From NCBI RefSeq assembly GCF_031195445.1, contig NZ_CP133480.1, positions 3,216,501 to 3,280,500 on the forward strand: a DNA stretch of 64,000 nucleotides. Direction: 5' to 3'. The position numbers and the translations under genes were made by a program. This stretch comes from Acuticoccus sp. MNP-M23. Its GTDB lineage: Bacteria > Pseudomonadota > Alphaproteobacteria > Rhizobiales > Amorphaceae. This document shows, one piece after another, positions 1 through 7,527 of this stretch. Each line of letters starts with the position of its first letter. Position 1 is the first letter of the stretch. The notes under the pieces were generated by a model that was given only the letters and a program-made list of their open reading frames with translations, ran no database searches and had not been told where the DNA came from.

Positions 1-1
1 T

Positions 2-274
2 GCGCACCTCATGCGGATGATCCACCAGACGCAGATTGCGCTGGTTGTGAACCGCGTCTTTGCCGACGCGGTGGGCGGGCGTCCTTTTCTGGTCTCGCTG
101 CGAGAACACGCGATCGTGCTGGAATTTCTCGCCCGCGGCTCCAGCGGCGCGGCGGCCAATGCGCTGCGCGAGCATCTCGTCCTCTCCGCCCAGCGGACGC
201 GGCGCCGGCTGATGGCGTTCTCGCTGTTCAGCCCGCCCGACCTGCCGGACTGGCTCCGCCGCGTTCCAGGTTAG
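2..274 (+). CDS. GntR-family regulator, FCD domain C-terminus (5' truncated by window edge)
   Basis: Only the last ~90 residues are present; the frame is open to the window start, so the DNA-binding half lies outside. The visible part has the helical pattern of the end of an FCD ligand-binding domain: an REHAIVLEFLARG helix, then AAANALREHLVLSAQRTRRRL, with the histidine spacing of FCD metal/ligand sites. FCD regulators bind small carboxylates and control catabolic genes. The gene ends tail-to-tail with the minus-strand pxp operon (stop codons overlap), so it is a plausible regulator of that operon. The family call rests on pattern recognition of a fragment. Confidence 0.7.
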   Translation, partial: AHLMRMIHQTQIALVVNRVFADAVGGRPFLVSLREHAIVLEFLARGSSGAAANALREHLVLSAQRTRRRLMAFSLFSPPDLPDWLRRVPG

Positions 275-1467
275 GTGTGTGGGGTCGCCAGCGCGTCGTC
301 CCATCGGCGGACAAGGTAGTTGTGCTCCGTCATGACCGTATCCCACACCACAATCTGGGACATGCGTTCGGCGTAACTGCCACCGCCGCGCACGTCTCCG
401 GCGCCATAGACAGCGCGGCCCAGCGGATCGCGGATTGTTTCGGCAGCCGGCTCTCCCCCGTACCAGAAGTCCCATTCGGCGGCCGACAAATGGCGCCGCA
501 CCGCGGCGGGGGCCGCCATGTAGGCGCCGTTGCGGGCGAGGATCGCGCCGGCACGCCCCTCGAGCCACCAGTTGAGATAATCGTAGGCGGCGTCGCGCGC
601 GTAGCCGGTGGCGAGCGTTGAGAGGGCGAGGCCGCCAAACCAGCCGCGGCAGCCTTCCGCCGGCATCACCATGCGCACCGGCACCCCTTCGGCGCGAAGC
701 CGGATCACCCCGGACCACCACAGCGTCCCCATCGTCGGCGCGCCGCGGCCCATTGCTGCGATGGCCTCCGCCTCGTCGGTCCACACCCGCAGAAACTGGC
801 CCGCGGACAGGGCCGCAGAGAGCCGCGCCACAAGCGTGTCGATCTCGTCCACCGAAAGGTCGAACGGGTTGGCGGGCGCAAACCCTTCCGCCGCCTGCAT
901 CGCCAGCGCAAACTCGACGGCACCGATCGCAGGGTCCGAGTGGAGGACGATACTGCCTGCATGGGCCGGGTCGAGAAACGCGCCCCAGCTGGTGGCGTCC
1001 ATGTCGCCGACAACGGCAAACCCGTCGGCATTGTGGACGGTGGGCAGCATCGAGATGGCGTCCGTGGGCGTGGCCCCCAGCGTTGCGTCGAGCTGGACGA
1101 ACAGGTTGCGCGACGGGTCGCTGTAGGCCGCGCGCTGTGCCTCGCCGCCGGTGCGGGACAGGGCGTTGGCATCGCCCCAGCGGGGGACCCGCGAAAGCGC
1201 GATGGGCTGGAGGGAGCCTGTCGGCCACACAAGGTCGAGGTCGTGGAACCACTGATCGTAAACATCGAAGGTGGCCGGGGCGAGGCCGCCCCGGCGCTGC
1301 GCTGCCGTCCCGTCCAGCGTGATGAACTCCAGCGCGAGGCCGAGGTCCTCTTCCGCCGCCTGCTTCACCGGCTCGATCTGCGTGACCGATGTGCCGAGGA
1401 CGCGCAGCGGTTCGCGGGGGCGCGCCACCCACGGTGCCTTCAGCGGCATCGGGGTGAGCGCGTCCAT
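271..1467 (-). CDS. Extracellular solute-binding-like protein without signal peptide
   Basis: This 398-residue protein resembles family 1 / polyamine-type ABC solute-binding proteins. It has the internal pattern FDVYDQWFHDLDLVWPTGSL, an aromatic-rich C-terminal lobe (DYLNWWLEG, WDFWYGGEP) and the usual length. The N-terminus (MDALTPMPLKAPWVARPREP) has no hydrophobic core, lipobox or twin-arginine motif, so export is not apparent. The start is the ATG two bases after the pxpC stop; longer in-frame readings only run through the pxpC coding region. It is the last gene of the 5-oxoprolinase operon and no permease or ATPase lies beside it. It may be a cytoplasmic ligand-binding subunit or sensor, or export could use an unrecognised route. 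Confidence 0.65.
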   Translation of the reverse strand: MDALTPMPLKAPWVARPREPLRVLGTSVTQIEPVKQAAEEDLGLALEFITLDGTAAQRRGGLAPATFDVYDQWFHDLDLVWPTGSLQPIALSRVPRWGDANALSRTGGEAQRAAYSDPSRNLFVQLDATLGATPTDAISMLPTVHNADGFAVVGDMDATSWGAFLDPAHAGSIVLHSDPAIGAVEFALAMQAAEGFAPANPFDLSVDEIDTLVARLSAALSAGQFLRVWTDEAEAIAAMGRGAPTMGTLWWSGVIRLRAEGVPVRMVMPAEGCRGWFGGLALSTLATGYARDAAYDYLNWWLEGRAGAILARNGAYMAAPAAVRRHLSAAEWDFWYGGEPAAETIRDPLGRAVYGAGDVRGGGSYAERMSQIVVWDTVMTEHNYLVRRWDDALATPHT

Positions 1468-1469
1468 GC

Positions 1470-2441
1470 TCAGGCGGTCTCGGCGCGGATCTGGTCGACC
1501 AGGGTGGCCCGTTCGTGCCGGGCGGCGAGGGCGGCGGGCATGTCCACCTCCTCGAAGTTCACTTTGACGTTGGGCTGGAGCTGGCCGATCAGGTCCATGT
1601 CGGCGGAGATGATCGTGCCGATCATGAAATAGCCGCCGCCGGACACCGCATCGCGGTGGAGGACGATGGGCTCGGTGCCCCCCGGCACCTGAATGGAGCC
1701 GTAGGGATAGCACCCGTCGACAATGTTGGACGGGTCCGACCCCGCGCCGAAGGGCGGATCGCGCGGCACGAACTCCAGCGGCCGACCGCCCTTGAAGCGG
1801 TAGCCCATCCGGTCTGCCTCCGCCGCCACCATCCACGTGTCGGCAAAGAAGTTCGCCTGGCTCTCCTCGGTGATCCGGTGCCAGTAGAGCCCCGGCAGAA
1901 CGCGCAGGCGTGCCGGTGCGCCCGGTCGGCGCCGGAGTGTGGCGGACACCGACCGTCCTTCGGCAGCGCCGGCACTGTCGCCGAGCGGCAGCACGTCGCC
2001 CGCAGCAACGGCGCGGCCGTCCACCCCGCCAAGCGCGCCGATGGCATAGGTGGAGCGAGAGCCGAGCTGCGGCGGGGTGGCGATACCGCCGGAAACCGCA
2101 ATGTAGATCCGCGCGCCGTCCTTCAGGTAGCCGAAGGAGAGGACCTGTCCGGCTTTGACCGCCAGCGCGGTCCAGCCCGGTTTCTCCTCGCCGTCGATCA
2201 TCACGGGCATTTCGGCGCCGGTGACCGCCACCGTCGCGTCGCGGCCGAAGACGATCTGCGGGCCGATGAAGACCGCTTCCAGCGCAGCGGCGCCTTCGTC
2301 ATTGCCGACAAGGCGGTTGGCGGCAATCAGCGCCAGCCGGTCCATGGCGCCGCCAATGGGAATGCCGAGGTGGAAATAGCCCGGACGGCCAAGGTCCTGG
2401 ATAGTGGTCAGAAGGCCGGGTTTGACGATCTCAAGCGTCAT
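1470..2441 (-). CDS. pxpC: 5-oxoprolinase subunit C / biotin-dependent carboxyltransferase family (KipA-like)
   Basis: This 323-residue protein is of the KipA/PxpC/AHS2 family, which with PxpA and PxpB hydrolyses 5-oxo-L-proline to glutamate using ATP. The family signature is at the N-terminus (IVKPGLLTTIQDLGRPGY, then GIPIGGAMDRLALIAANRLVGN), and the FRVGP-like substrate-loop region lies mid-protein. Its start overlaps the end of pxpB by 11 bases, indicating translational coupling. The order pxpA-biotin carrier-biotin carboxylase-pxpB-pxpC is a recurring arrangement. Database annotation of this family alternates between carboxyltransferase, allophanate hydrolase subunit 2 and PxpC; the neighbouring pxpA and pxpB decide in favour of PxpC. 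Confidence 0.88.
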   Translation of the reverse strand: MTLEIVKPGLLTTIQDLGRPGYFHLGIPIGGAMDRLALIAANRLVGNDEGAAALEAVFIGPQIVFGRDATVAVTGAEMPVMIDGEEKPGWTALAVKAGQVLSFGYLKDGARIYIAVSGGIATPPQLGSRSTYAIGALGGVDGRAVAAGDVLPLGDSAGAAEGRSVSATLRRRPGAPARLRVLPGLYWHRITEESQANFFADTWMVAAEADRMGYRFKGGRPLEFVPRDPPFGAGSDPSNIVDGCYPYGSIQVPGGTEPIVLHRDAVSGGGYFMIGTIISADMDLIGQLQPNVKVNFEEVDMPAALAARHERATLVDQIRAETA

Positions 2442-3306
2442 TGAGGGCCTCCATCAGCCGTTTGTTGGTGCCGTCGATATCCGCGTTGAAGGCGGCAAGG
2501 TCGAATTCCACCTCGGCGATCTTCGGCGACCATGTGCCTGCCTTCACGGCGGCCTCGATCCGGTCGTGCTCGGCCCGGTCGATCGGGTTCCACTTCACGA
2601 TATCGCCGGGCCGGAAGAAGACCATGAAGTCCTTCATGTAGCTGATGGTCTGCGTCGGATCGAAGATCGGCATCGGCGTGATGCCGAACATCTGGTAACC
2701 GCCGGCGCCGCGCACCGAGTAGACGCAGCCGAAGCAGCCGCCATAGCCGACCGTCAGCTTGGGCGTGTCGGTGCGCGGGCGCAGATATTTCGGCACCTGC
2801 AGCTGCCGCTCGCGGTCGACGAGCTGGTAGAGGAAGGGCAGGCCCGACACGAACCCCACCATGGACACGAACCACGGGTTGGAATGGTGCGCCTCGATGA
2901 AGGCCTCGACGCTGTCGAACCCGTTGATCCGCGCGGCATAGTCGAGGTCGGTGCCGTCCGGGTCCTGATGGCGCTCGCGAAAGCGCATGAGGGTCTCGTG
3001 GGTCCACGGGTCGCGGTAGTAGACCGGCACCTCGACGATCCGGGTGGTGATCCGCTTGGGCGCATCCGCGGCGCGGCTTTCCAGCGCCTTGAGCTCGGCC
3101 ATCATCGCCTCGGGGGCAATCACGTCGGGGTCGAACTTGACCTGGAAGCTGGCGTTGGCGGGGCAGATCTCGGTCACGCCGGCGATCTTCTTTTCGGCAA
3201 TCGCGCCGGTGATCGAGAGCGCCTTGAAGAAGGCGTCGAGGCTCATCTCGTGGTCGACCTCGACGAAGATGTGCTCGTCTCCCCCAAAGGAGTATCGGGT
3301 TTCCAT
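2431..3306 (-). CDS. pxpB: 5-oxoprolinase subunit B (KipI/allophanate hydrolase subunit 1 family)
   Basis: This 291-residue protein belongs to the KipI/PxpB (AHS1) family, the partner of PxpC in 5-oxoproline hydrolysis. The family core is seen in VEVPVYYRDPWT, GFVSGLPFLYQLVD and the glycine-rich VGYGGCFGCVYSVRGAGGY segment. At 291 residues it is longer than the ~220 of Bacillus KipI, because of an N-terminal extension and an extra C-terminal stretch (FRPGDIVKWNPIDRAEHDRI). The start at METRYS is supported by GGAGG four bases upstream; an ATG five codons earlier has no such site. Its end overlaps pxpC. Confidence 0.85.
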   Translation of the reverse strand: METRYSFGGDEHIFVEVDHEMSLDAFFKALSITGAIAEKKIAGVTEICPANASFQVKFDPDVIAPEAMMAELKALESRAADAPKRITTRIVEVPVYYRDPWTHETLMRFRERHQDPDGTDLDYAARINGFDSVEAFIEAHHSNPWFVSMVGFVSGLPFLYQLVDRERQLQVPKYLRPRTDTPKLTVGYGGCFGCVYSVRGAGGYQMFGITPMPIFDPTQTISYMKDFMVFFRPGDIVKWNPIDRAEHDRIEAAVKAGTWSPKIAEVEFDLAAFNADIDGTNKRLMEALNDA

Positions 3307-3331
3307 GCGTCCTCCGTCCAAAGGGTTCGGC

Positions 3332-4693
3332 TCAGGCGCCGAGGGGATTGTTCGCGAGCCAGTCTTCCAGAAAGCGTGTGTGTACCGTGTCCGCGATCAC
3401 GGCAGGATCGTCGGCCAGTGCGGCGTGAAGGGGGAGTGTGGTCTTGAGCCCTTCGAGCGTCATTGCCGCGATTGCCGTGCGCAGCGCTGCCAGCGCGGCA
3501 GGCCGGTCCGCACCGTGGACGATCAGCTTGCCGAGGAGACTGTCGTAGAAGGGGGGGATCGCGTAGCCCTCGTACAGCATCGTGTCGAAGCGGACATTTT
3601 CGGGCACGGTCATCGCACCGCAAACGCCGGGGAAGGGCATGAAGTTCTTCGCCGGGTCTTCGGCGTTGATACGCACCTCGATGGCATGGCCGGTCCGCGT
3701 GACATCCTCCTGGCGCAGCGAAAGCGATGCGCCGAAGGCAACGCGGATCATCTCGGCCACAAGGTCGATGCCGGTGATCGCCTCGCTGACGGGATGCTCC
3801 ACCTGAATGCGGGTGTTCATCTCCAGAAAGTAGAATTCGCGCCGCTCGTCATCGAAGAGATATTCCAGTGTGCCTGCGCCGCGGTAGTTCACGCGCTCGG
3901 CAAGCCGGACGGAGGCTGCGCAGATTTCGGCACGCTCCGCTTCGGTGAGGCATGCGGCGGGCGCTTCCTCCCACACCTTCTGGCGGCGGCGCTGGAGCGA
4001 GCATTCGCGCTCGAAGGCGTGGATGGCGCGGGTGCCGTCGCCCAGGATCTGCACCTCAACATGGCGGGCGCGCTCGACCAGCCGCTCGATGTAGACGCCG
4101 CCATCGCCGAAGGCGGCACGCGCCTCTGCCTCGGCCTGCGGGATCTGCTTTTCCAGCGCCTCGGCGTTCTCCACCACGCGGATGCCGCGGCCACCGCCGC
4201 CGGCCGCCGCCTTGATCATTAGCGGATAGCCGATTTCCGCCGCAACGGCGCGGGCGGCCTCCAGCCCTTCGAGCCGTCCCTCCGAGCCCGGCGTGATCGG
4301 CACGCCCGCAGCCTTTGCGGCGGCGCGGGCGGCCACCTTGTCGCCCATGGTGGCGATGGTCTCGGCGCGCGGGCCGACGAACACCATGCCAGCCGCCTCA
4401 ACCGCTTCGGCAAAGCGCGGGTTCTCCGCCAGAAAGCCGTAGCCCGGATGAACCGCATCGGCCCCGGCATCCCTGGCGGCAGCAACCACGCGCGCAATGT
4501 CGAGATAGGACTTGGCGGCCTGCGGCGGGCCGACATTGGCAGACGCATCGGCAAGGCGGACGGCCAGCATGTCGGTGTCCGCGTCGGAACAGGCCTGGAC
4601 GGTCCGCAGCCCGAGTGCCCTTGCAGCGCGCACGATGCGCACCGCAATCTCGCCGCGGTTGGCGACGAACAGGGTCTTGCCGGAGAGGTCCAA
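3332..4693 (-). CDS. accC: Biotin carboxylase (acetyl-CoA carboxylase AccC-type)
   Basis: This 453-residue biotin carboxylase carries out ATP-dependent carboxylation of biotin on the carrier protein encoded just upstream. Visible features are the N-terminal KTLFVANRGEIAVRIVRAARALG, the ATP-grasp glycine loop AAGGGGRGIRVV, HPGYGFLAEN, the MNTRIQVEHPVSE active-site strand and EVRINAED near the C-terminus. Length is as expected for AccC. The start is a TTG three bases after the biotin-carrier stop, with only a weak ribosome-binding site, so expression probably relies on coupling. This copy sits inside a 5-oxoprolinase cluster and is probably not the housekeeping subunit. Confidence 0.9.
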   Translation of the reverse strand: MDLSGKTLFVANRGEIAVRIVRAARALGLRTVQACSDADTDMLAVRLADASANVGPPQAAKSYLDIARVVAAARDAGADAVHPGYGFLAENPRFAEAVEAAGMVFVGPRAETIATMGDKVAARAAAKAAGVPITPGSEGRLEGLEAARAVAAEIGYPLMIKAAAGGGGRGIRVVENAEALEKQIPQAEAEARAAFGDGGVYIERLVERARHVEVQILGDGTRAIHAFERECSLQRRRQKVWEEAPAACLTEAERAEICAASVRLAERVNYRGAGTLEYLFDDERREFYFLEMNTRIQVEHPVSEAITGIDLVAEMIRVAFGASLSLRQEDVTRTGHAIEVRINAEDPAKNFMPFPGVCGAMTVPENVRFDTMLYEGYAIPPFYDSLLGKLIVHGADRPAALAALRTAIAAMTLEGLKTTLPLHAALADDPAVIADTVHTRFLEDWLANNPLGA

Positions 4694-4696
4694 GCG

Positions 4697-4933
4697 TCAG
4701 TCCATCTCGGCGAGGGTGGCGCCTGCCGTCACCGGATCTTCGTTTTCCACCTTGAAACGCACGTTGGTGCCGCTCTCTTCGGCCGTCACCTCGTGAAAGC
4801 TCTTCATCACCTCCACGAGGCCGATGACGGCGCCGGCTTCCACCGCGGCCCCGTCTTCGACGAAGACGGGCTCGTCCGGCGAAGGGCGACGGTAGAAGGT
4901 GCCGGGAAGCGGCGAACGGATCTCTTTGGCCAT
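4697..4933 (-). CDS. Biotin/lipoyl carrier domain protein (AccB-like, minimal)
   Basis: A 78-residue protein consisting of one biotinyl domain. The modified lysine is probably Lys44 in LVEVMKSFHEV, a variant of the usual EAMKM motif with Ser in place of the Met after the lysine. The flanking turns (IRSPLPGTFYRRPSPDEP and ENEDPVTAGATLAEMD) match the hammerhead fold. It lacks the long Pro/Ala-rich N-terminus of housekeeping AccB (~150 residues), so it is a minimal dedicated carrier. It lies between pxpA and the biotin carboxylase and is presumably that enzyme's substrate. Confidence 0.85.
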   Translation of the reverse strand: MAKEIRSPLPGTFYRRPSPDEPVFVEDGAAVEAGAVIGLVEVMKSFHEVTAEESGTNVRFKVENEDPVTAGATLAEMD

Positions 4934-4944
4934 GAAGTCCCCTG

Positions 4945-5721
4945 TCAGGCGGCGGCAGCGAGATGGGCGGGCGGCGCGATGGTGATCCCGGCGCCGGTCA
5001 GCCCCTCGCGGACCGCCTTGCCGATGGCGAGCGCGCCCGGCGTATCGGAATGGAAGCAGATGGATTCAAAATTGACGTCGATGGTGCCGCCGTCGACCGT
5101 CGCCGTCTTGCCCTCGGTGCAGGCGCGCACGCACTTGTCGGCCACTTCGGCGGGGTCGAGCACGCGCATCTTGCGGGCAAAGACGATGTTGCCGGTCCTG
5201 TCGTAGTCCCGGTCGGCATAAAATTCACGCACGACCGGCTGGCCTGCGGCGGTGGCCGCGTTGAACGCTTCAAAACCCTGAAGGCAGTAGAGGAACGCGT
5301 CCGGCGCCGTCTTGCGGAGGGCATCCACCAGGGCGCGCGCCAGTTCGGCATCCTTGCCGACCGTCATGAACAGCGCGCCGTGGGGTTTTACGTGCTGGAT
5401 CGCAATGCCGTGACGGCGACCGAACTCGCGCAGCGCACCCAGCTGATAGATGATGTCGTTGACCAGCTCGTCCGACGTTGCCGCAATGGCGCGGCGGCCA
5501 AAGCCCTGCCGGTCGGCATAGCCCGGATGGGCGCCGAGGCCGACGCCGTGCTCGGCGCAAAGCGCGGCCACGGCATTCATGATGTTGGGGTCGCCGGCGT
5601 GGTATCCGGTGGCGACATTGGCCGACGAGACGATCTCCATCAGCGCGTCGTCTGTCGCATCGCCGTAGCGCCAGTGGCCGAAGCCTTCGCCCATGTCGCA
5701 GTTGAGATCCACCGTGCGCAT
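4945..5721 (-). CDS. pxpA: 5-oxoprolinase subunit A (LamB/YcsF family)
   Basis: This 258-residue LamB/YcsF family protein is the PxpA subunit of ATP-dependent 5-oxoprolinase. The diagnostic N-terminus VDLNCDMGEGFG is followed by ANVATGYHAGDPNIM, GAHPGYADRQGFGRR and VKPHGALF, all conserved in the family. The start is the ATG at MRTVDLN; an AGGAG lies about 12 bases upstream, and a TTG ten codons earlier is the alternative. It is the first gene of the minus-strand pxp operon. A short inverted repeat lies ~45 bases upstream, where a regulator could bind. Confidence 0.92.
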   Translation of the reverse strand: MRTVDLNCDMGEGFGHWRYGDATDDALMEIVSSANVATGYHAGDPNIMNAVAALCAEHGVGLGAHPGYADRQGFGRRAIAATSDELVNDIIYQLGALREFGRRHGIAIQHVKPHGALFMTVGKDAELARALVDALRKTAPDAFLYCLQGFEAFNAATAAGQPVVREFYADRDYDRTGNIVFARKMRVLDPAEVADKCVRACTEGKTATVDGGTIDVNFESICFHSDTPGALAIGKAVREGLTGAGITIAPPAHLAAAA

Positions 5722-5762
5722 CACAGCCGCAGTCTCCTGTCGCGTTCGCAAATAAACGACAC

Positions 5763-5778
5763 CGTTCAGGATTGAACG
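5763..5778. promoter_or_regulatory. Inverted repeat upstream of pxpA (possible operator)
   Basis: CGTTCA-ggat-TGAACG is a perfect 6-bp inverted repeat with a 4-base centre, 42 bases before the pxpA start codon in a 130-base gap. The GntR-family gene at the other end of the operon is a possible binder. This is inference from position and symmetry only. Confidence 0.35.
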
Positions 5779-5851
5779 TCAAGCGCTCCATTGCGGCGCC
5801 GGGCCGGGACCCGCGTGCCTGAAGAAGGGCGGCGGTTGCACGGGGCCCACC

Positions 5852-6616
5852 TCAGCGCGCGAGCCATCCGCCATCGACGACAAGTGTGTGCCCGGTGACG
5901 TAGGACGCAGCGGGCGAGGCGAGGAACACGGCCGCGCCTGCAATCTCTTCAGGCTCGGCGAAGCGGCCGGCCGGAATGCGTTCGAGGAGCTGGCGCGTGC
6001 GCTCGGGGTCTTCCCGCAGCGCCTTTGTGTTCGCGGTGATGGTGTATCCGGGTGCGATCGCGTTCACCGTGACCCCTTTGCGCGCCCACTCGTTGGCAAG
6101 CGCCTTGGTGAGGCCCGTCACCGCATGTTTTGCCGTTGCATAACCCGGCACGCGCAAACCGCCCTGGAAAGAGAGAACGGACGCGACATTGACGATCCGC
6201 CCCGTCTCGCGCGCGCACATCCCCCGGCCGACGGCCTGGGAGAGATACCAGACCGAATCGAGATTGGTGGCGATCACCGCCCGCCAGTCGGCCTCGGCAT
6301 GGTCGATGGCATCGCCGCGGCGGATGATGCCGGCATTGTTGACCAGAATATCGATGGACCCGAACGTGGCGGCCACCTCGTCCGCAAACCGCTCCGCACC
6401 GCTGGCGTCCAGCGCGCCCATGTCGGCGGAAAACGCCATCCCGCGCTGCCCGGCCGCCTCGATGGCCCTGATGGTGTCATCACCCGGCGAGACGTGGACG
6501 GTGATCGCAACGTCGGCGCCAGCGTCGGCGAGTGCAGTGGCGATGGCAGCGCCAATGCCGGTAGCGCCGCCCGTCACCAGCGCGCGTTTGCCCTTCAGTG
6601 AAAACGGGATCGTCAC
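5852..6616 (-). CDS. Short-chain dehydrogenase/reductase (SDR)
   Basis: This 254-residue classical SDR has the NAD(P)-binding TGGATGIGAAIA motif, NNAG (LVNNAGIIRR), catalytic Ser in VASVLSFQGG and YATAKHAV (YxxxK), and a C-terminal YVTGHTLVVDGGWLAR typical of gluconate/3-oxoacyl-type reductases. The chosen start is GTG, with AGGAGG seven bases upstream, overlapping the preceding E2 stop (GTGA). It is the last gene of the dehydrogenase-complex operon and may interconvert a hydroxy/keto substrate for that complex. The substrate cannot be read from the sequence. Confidence 0.85.
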   Translation of the reverse strand: MTIPFSLKGKRALVTGGATGIGAAIATALADAGADVAITVHVSPGDDTIRAIEAAGQRGMAFSADMGALDASGAERFADEVAATFGSIDILVNNAGIIRRGDAIDHAEADWRAVIATNLDSVWYLSQAVGRGMCARETGRIVNVASVLSFQGGLRVPGYATAKHAVTGLTKALANEWARKGVTVNAIAPGYTITANTKALREDPERTRQLLERIPAGRFAEPEEIAGAAVFLASPAASYVTGHTLVVDGGWLAR

Positions 6617-7527
6617 AATGCGGCCTCCTGCACCAGCAGCCGGCGCGGTTCGGCAATCAGCGTGGCAAAGCGCGACAGGAAGCGCGCAGCGTCCGCACCG
6701 TTCACCACGCGGTGGTCGTAGGAAAGGTCGAGCGGGACCATGGGCACCGGCTGCCATGCCGCATTGTCCCACACGGGGACGGTCTCGGTTCGCGTGATGC
6801 CGAGGATCGCGACCTCCGGCGGATTCACGATGGGTGTGAACCCGCATCCGCCAATGGCGCCAAGATTGGATATAGACATTGATGCACCGCCCATTTCGTC
6901 GGGCCTCAGCTTGCGCGCCTGCGCGCGTTTGGCAAGGTCGCCGATCTCGCGCGCGATCTCGAACAGCCCCTTGCGGTCCGCATTGCGGATGACCGGGACC
7001 ATCAGCCCGGCAGGCGTATCGACCGCAATGCCGATGTGGACATAGTCCTTGAGCACCAGAGTTTCGCCGCCCGGTTTCAGCGAGGCGTTGAACCGCGGAA
7101 ACTCGATCAGGCACCGCGCAAGCGCTGCCACATGGAAGGCGAGCGCGGTGAGGCGCACGCCCCGTTGTTCGGCTTCGCTGCGATAAGCGGCACGGAGGCT
7201 CTCGACGGCGCGCATGTCGGCCCGGTCGTGGTGGGTGACCTGCGGGATCATCGCGCTGGCGGCGGAAAGGTTGGCGGCCGCGGCGCGGAACACCTTGGCC
7301 ACCGGCTCTTCGCGCACCGGGCCGAACGCAGCGTGATCGACGTCCCAGTAGCGCTCCGGGCTGGCGCTGGCTGGCGCAGCAGCGTTCTGGCGCGGCGTCC
7401 CGGAAAGGAAGGCGTCGACATCTTCGCGGCCGATGAGCGACCGCCCGGTGGCGCGGGCCAGCGCGTCGAGGTCGACACTGTTGTTGGCCGCGTAGGTGCG
7501 GGTGCTGGGGCTTGCCGTATAATTCAT
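6613..7527 (-). CDS. E2-type acyltransferase catalytic protein without lipoyl domain
   Basis: This 304-residue 2-oxoacid dehydrogenase E2 catalytic protein has no lipoyl domain. An N-terminal peripheral-subunit-binding-like segment (NNSVDLDALARATGRSLIG, ~residues 15-45) leads into the acyltransferase domain (~75-300) with SISNLGAIGG and the active-site LSYDHRVVNGADAARFL. The general-base His is present; Asn replaces the usual Asp of DHRxxDG, a substitution known from the Azotobacter vinelandii E2p. It overlaps the aldehyde dehydrogenase stop by one base and the SDR by four. The lipoyl part is on a separate gene at 9000-9986, so the E2 function seems split. Confidence 0.85.
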   Translation of the reverse strand: MNYTASPSTRTYAANNSVDLDALARATGRSLIGREDVDAFLSGTPRQNAAAPASASPERYWDVDHAAFGPVREEPVAKVFRAAAANLSAASAMIPQVTHHDRADMRAVESLRAAYRSEAEQRGVRLTALAFHVAALARCLIEFPRFNASLKPGGETLVLKDYVHIGIAVDTPAGLMVPVIRNADRKGLFEIAREIGDLAKRAQARKLRPDEMGGASMSISNLGAIGGCGFTPIVNPPEVAILGITRTETVPVWDNAAWQPVPMVPLDLSYDHRVVNGADAARFLSRFATLIAEPRRLLVQEAAL

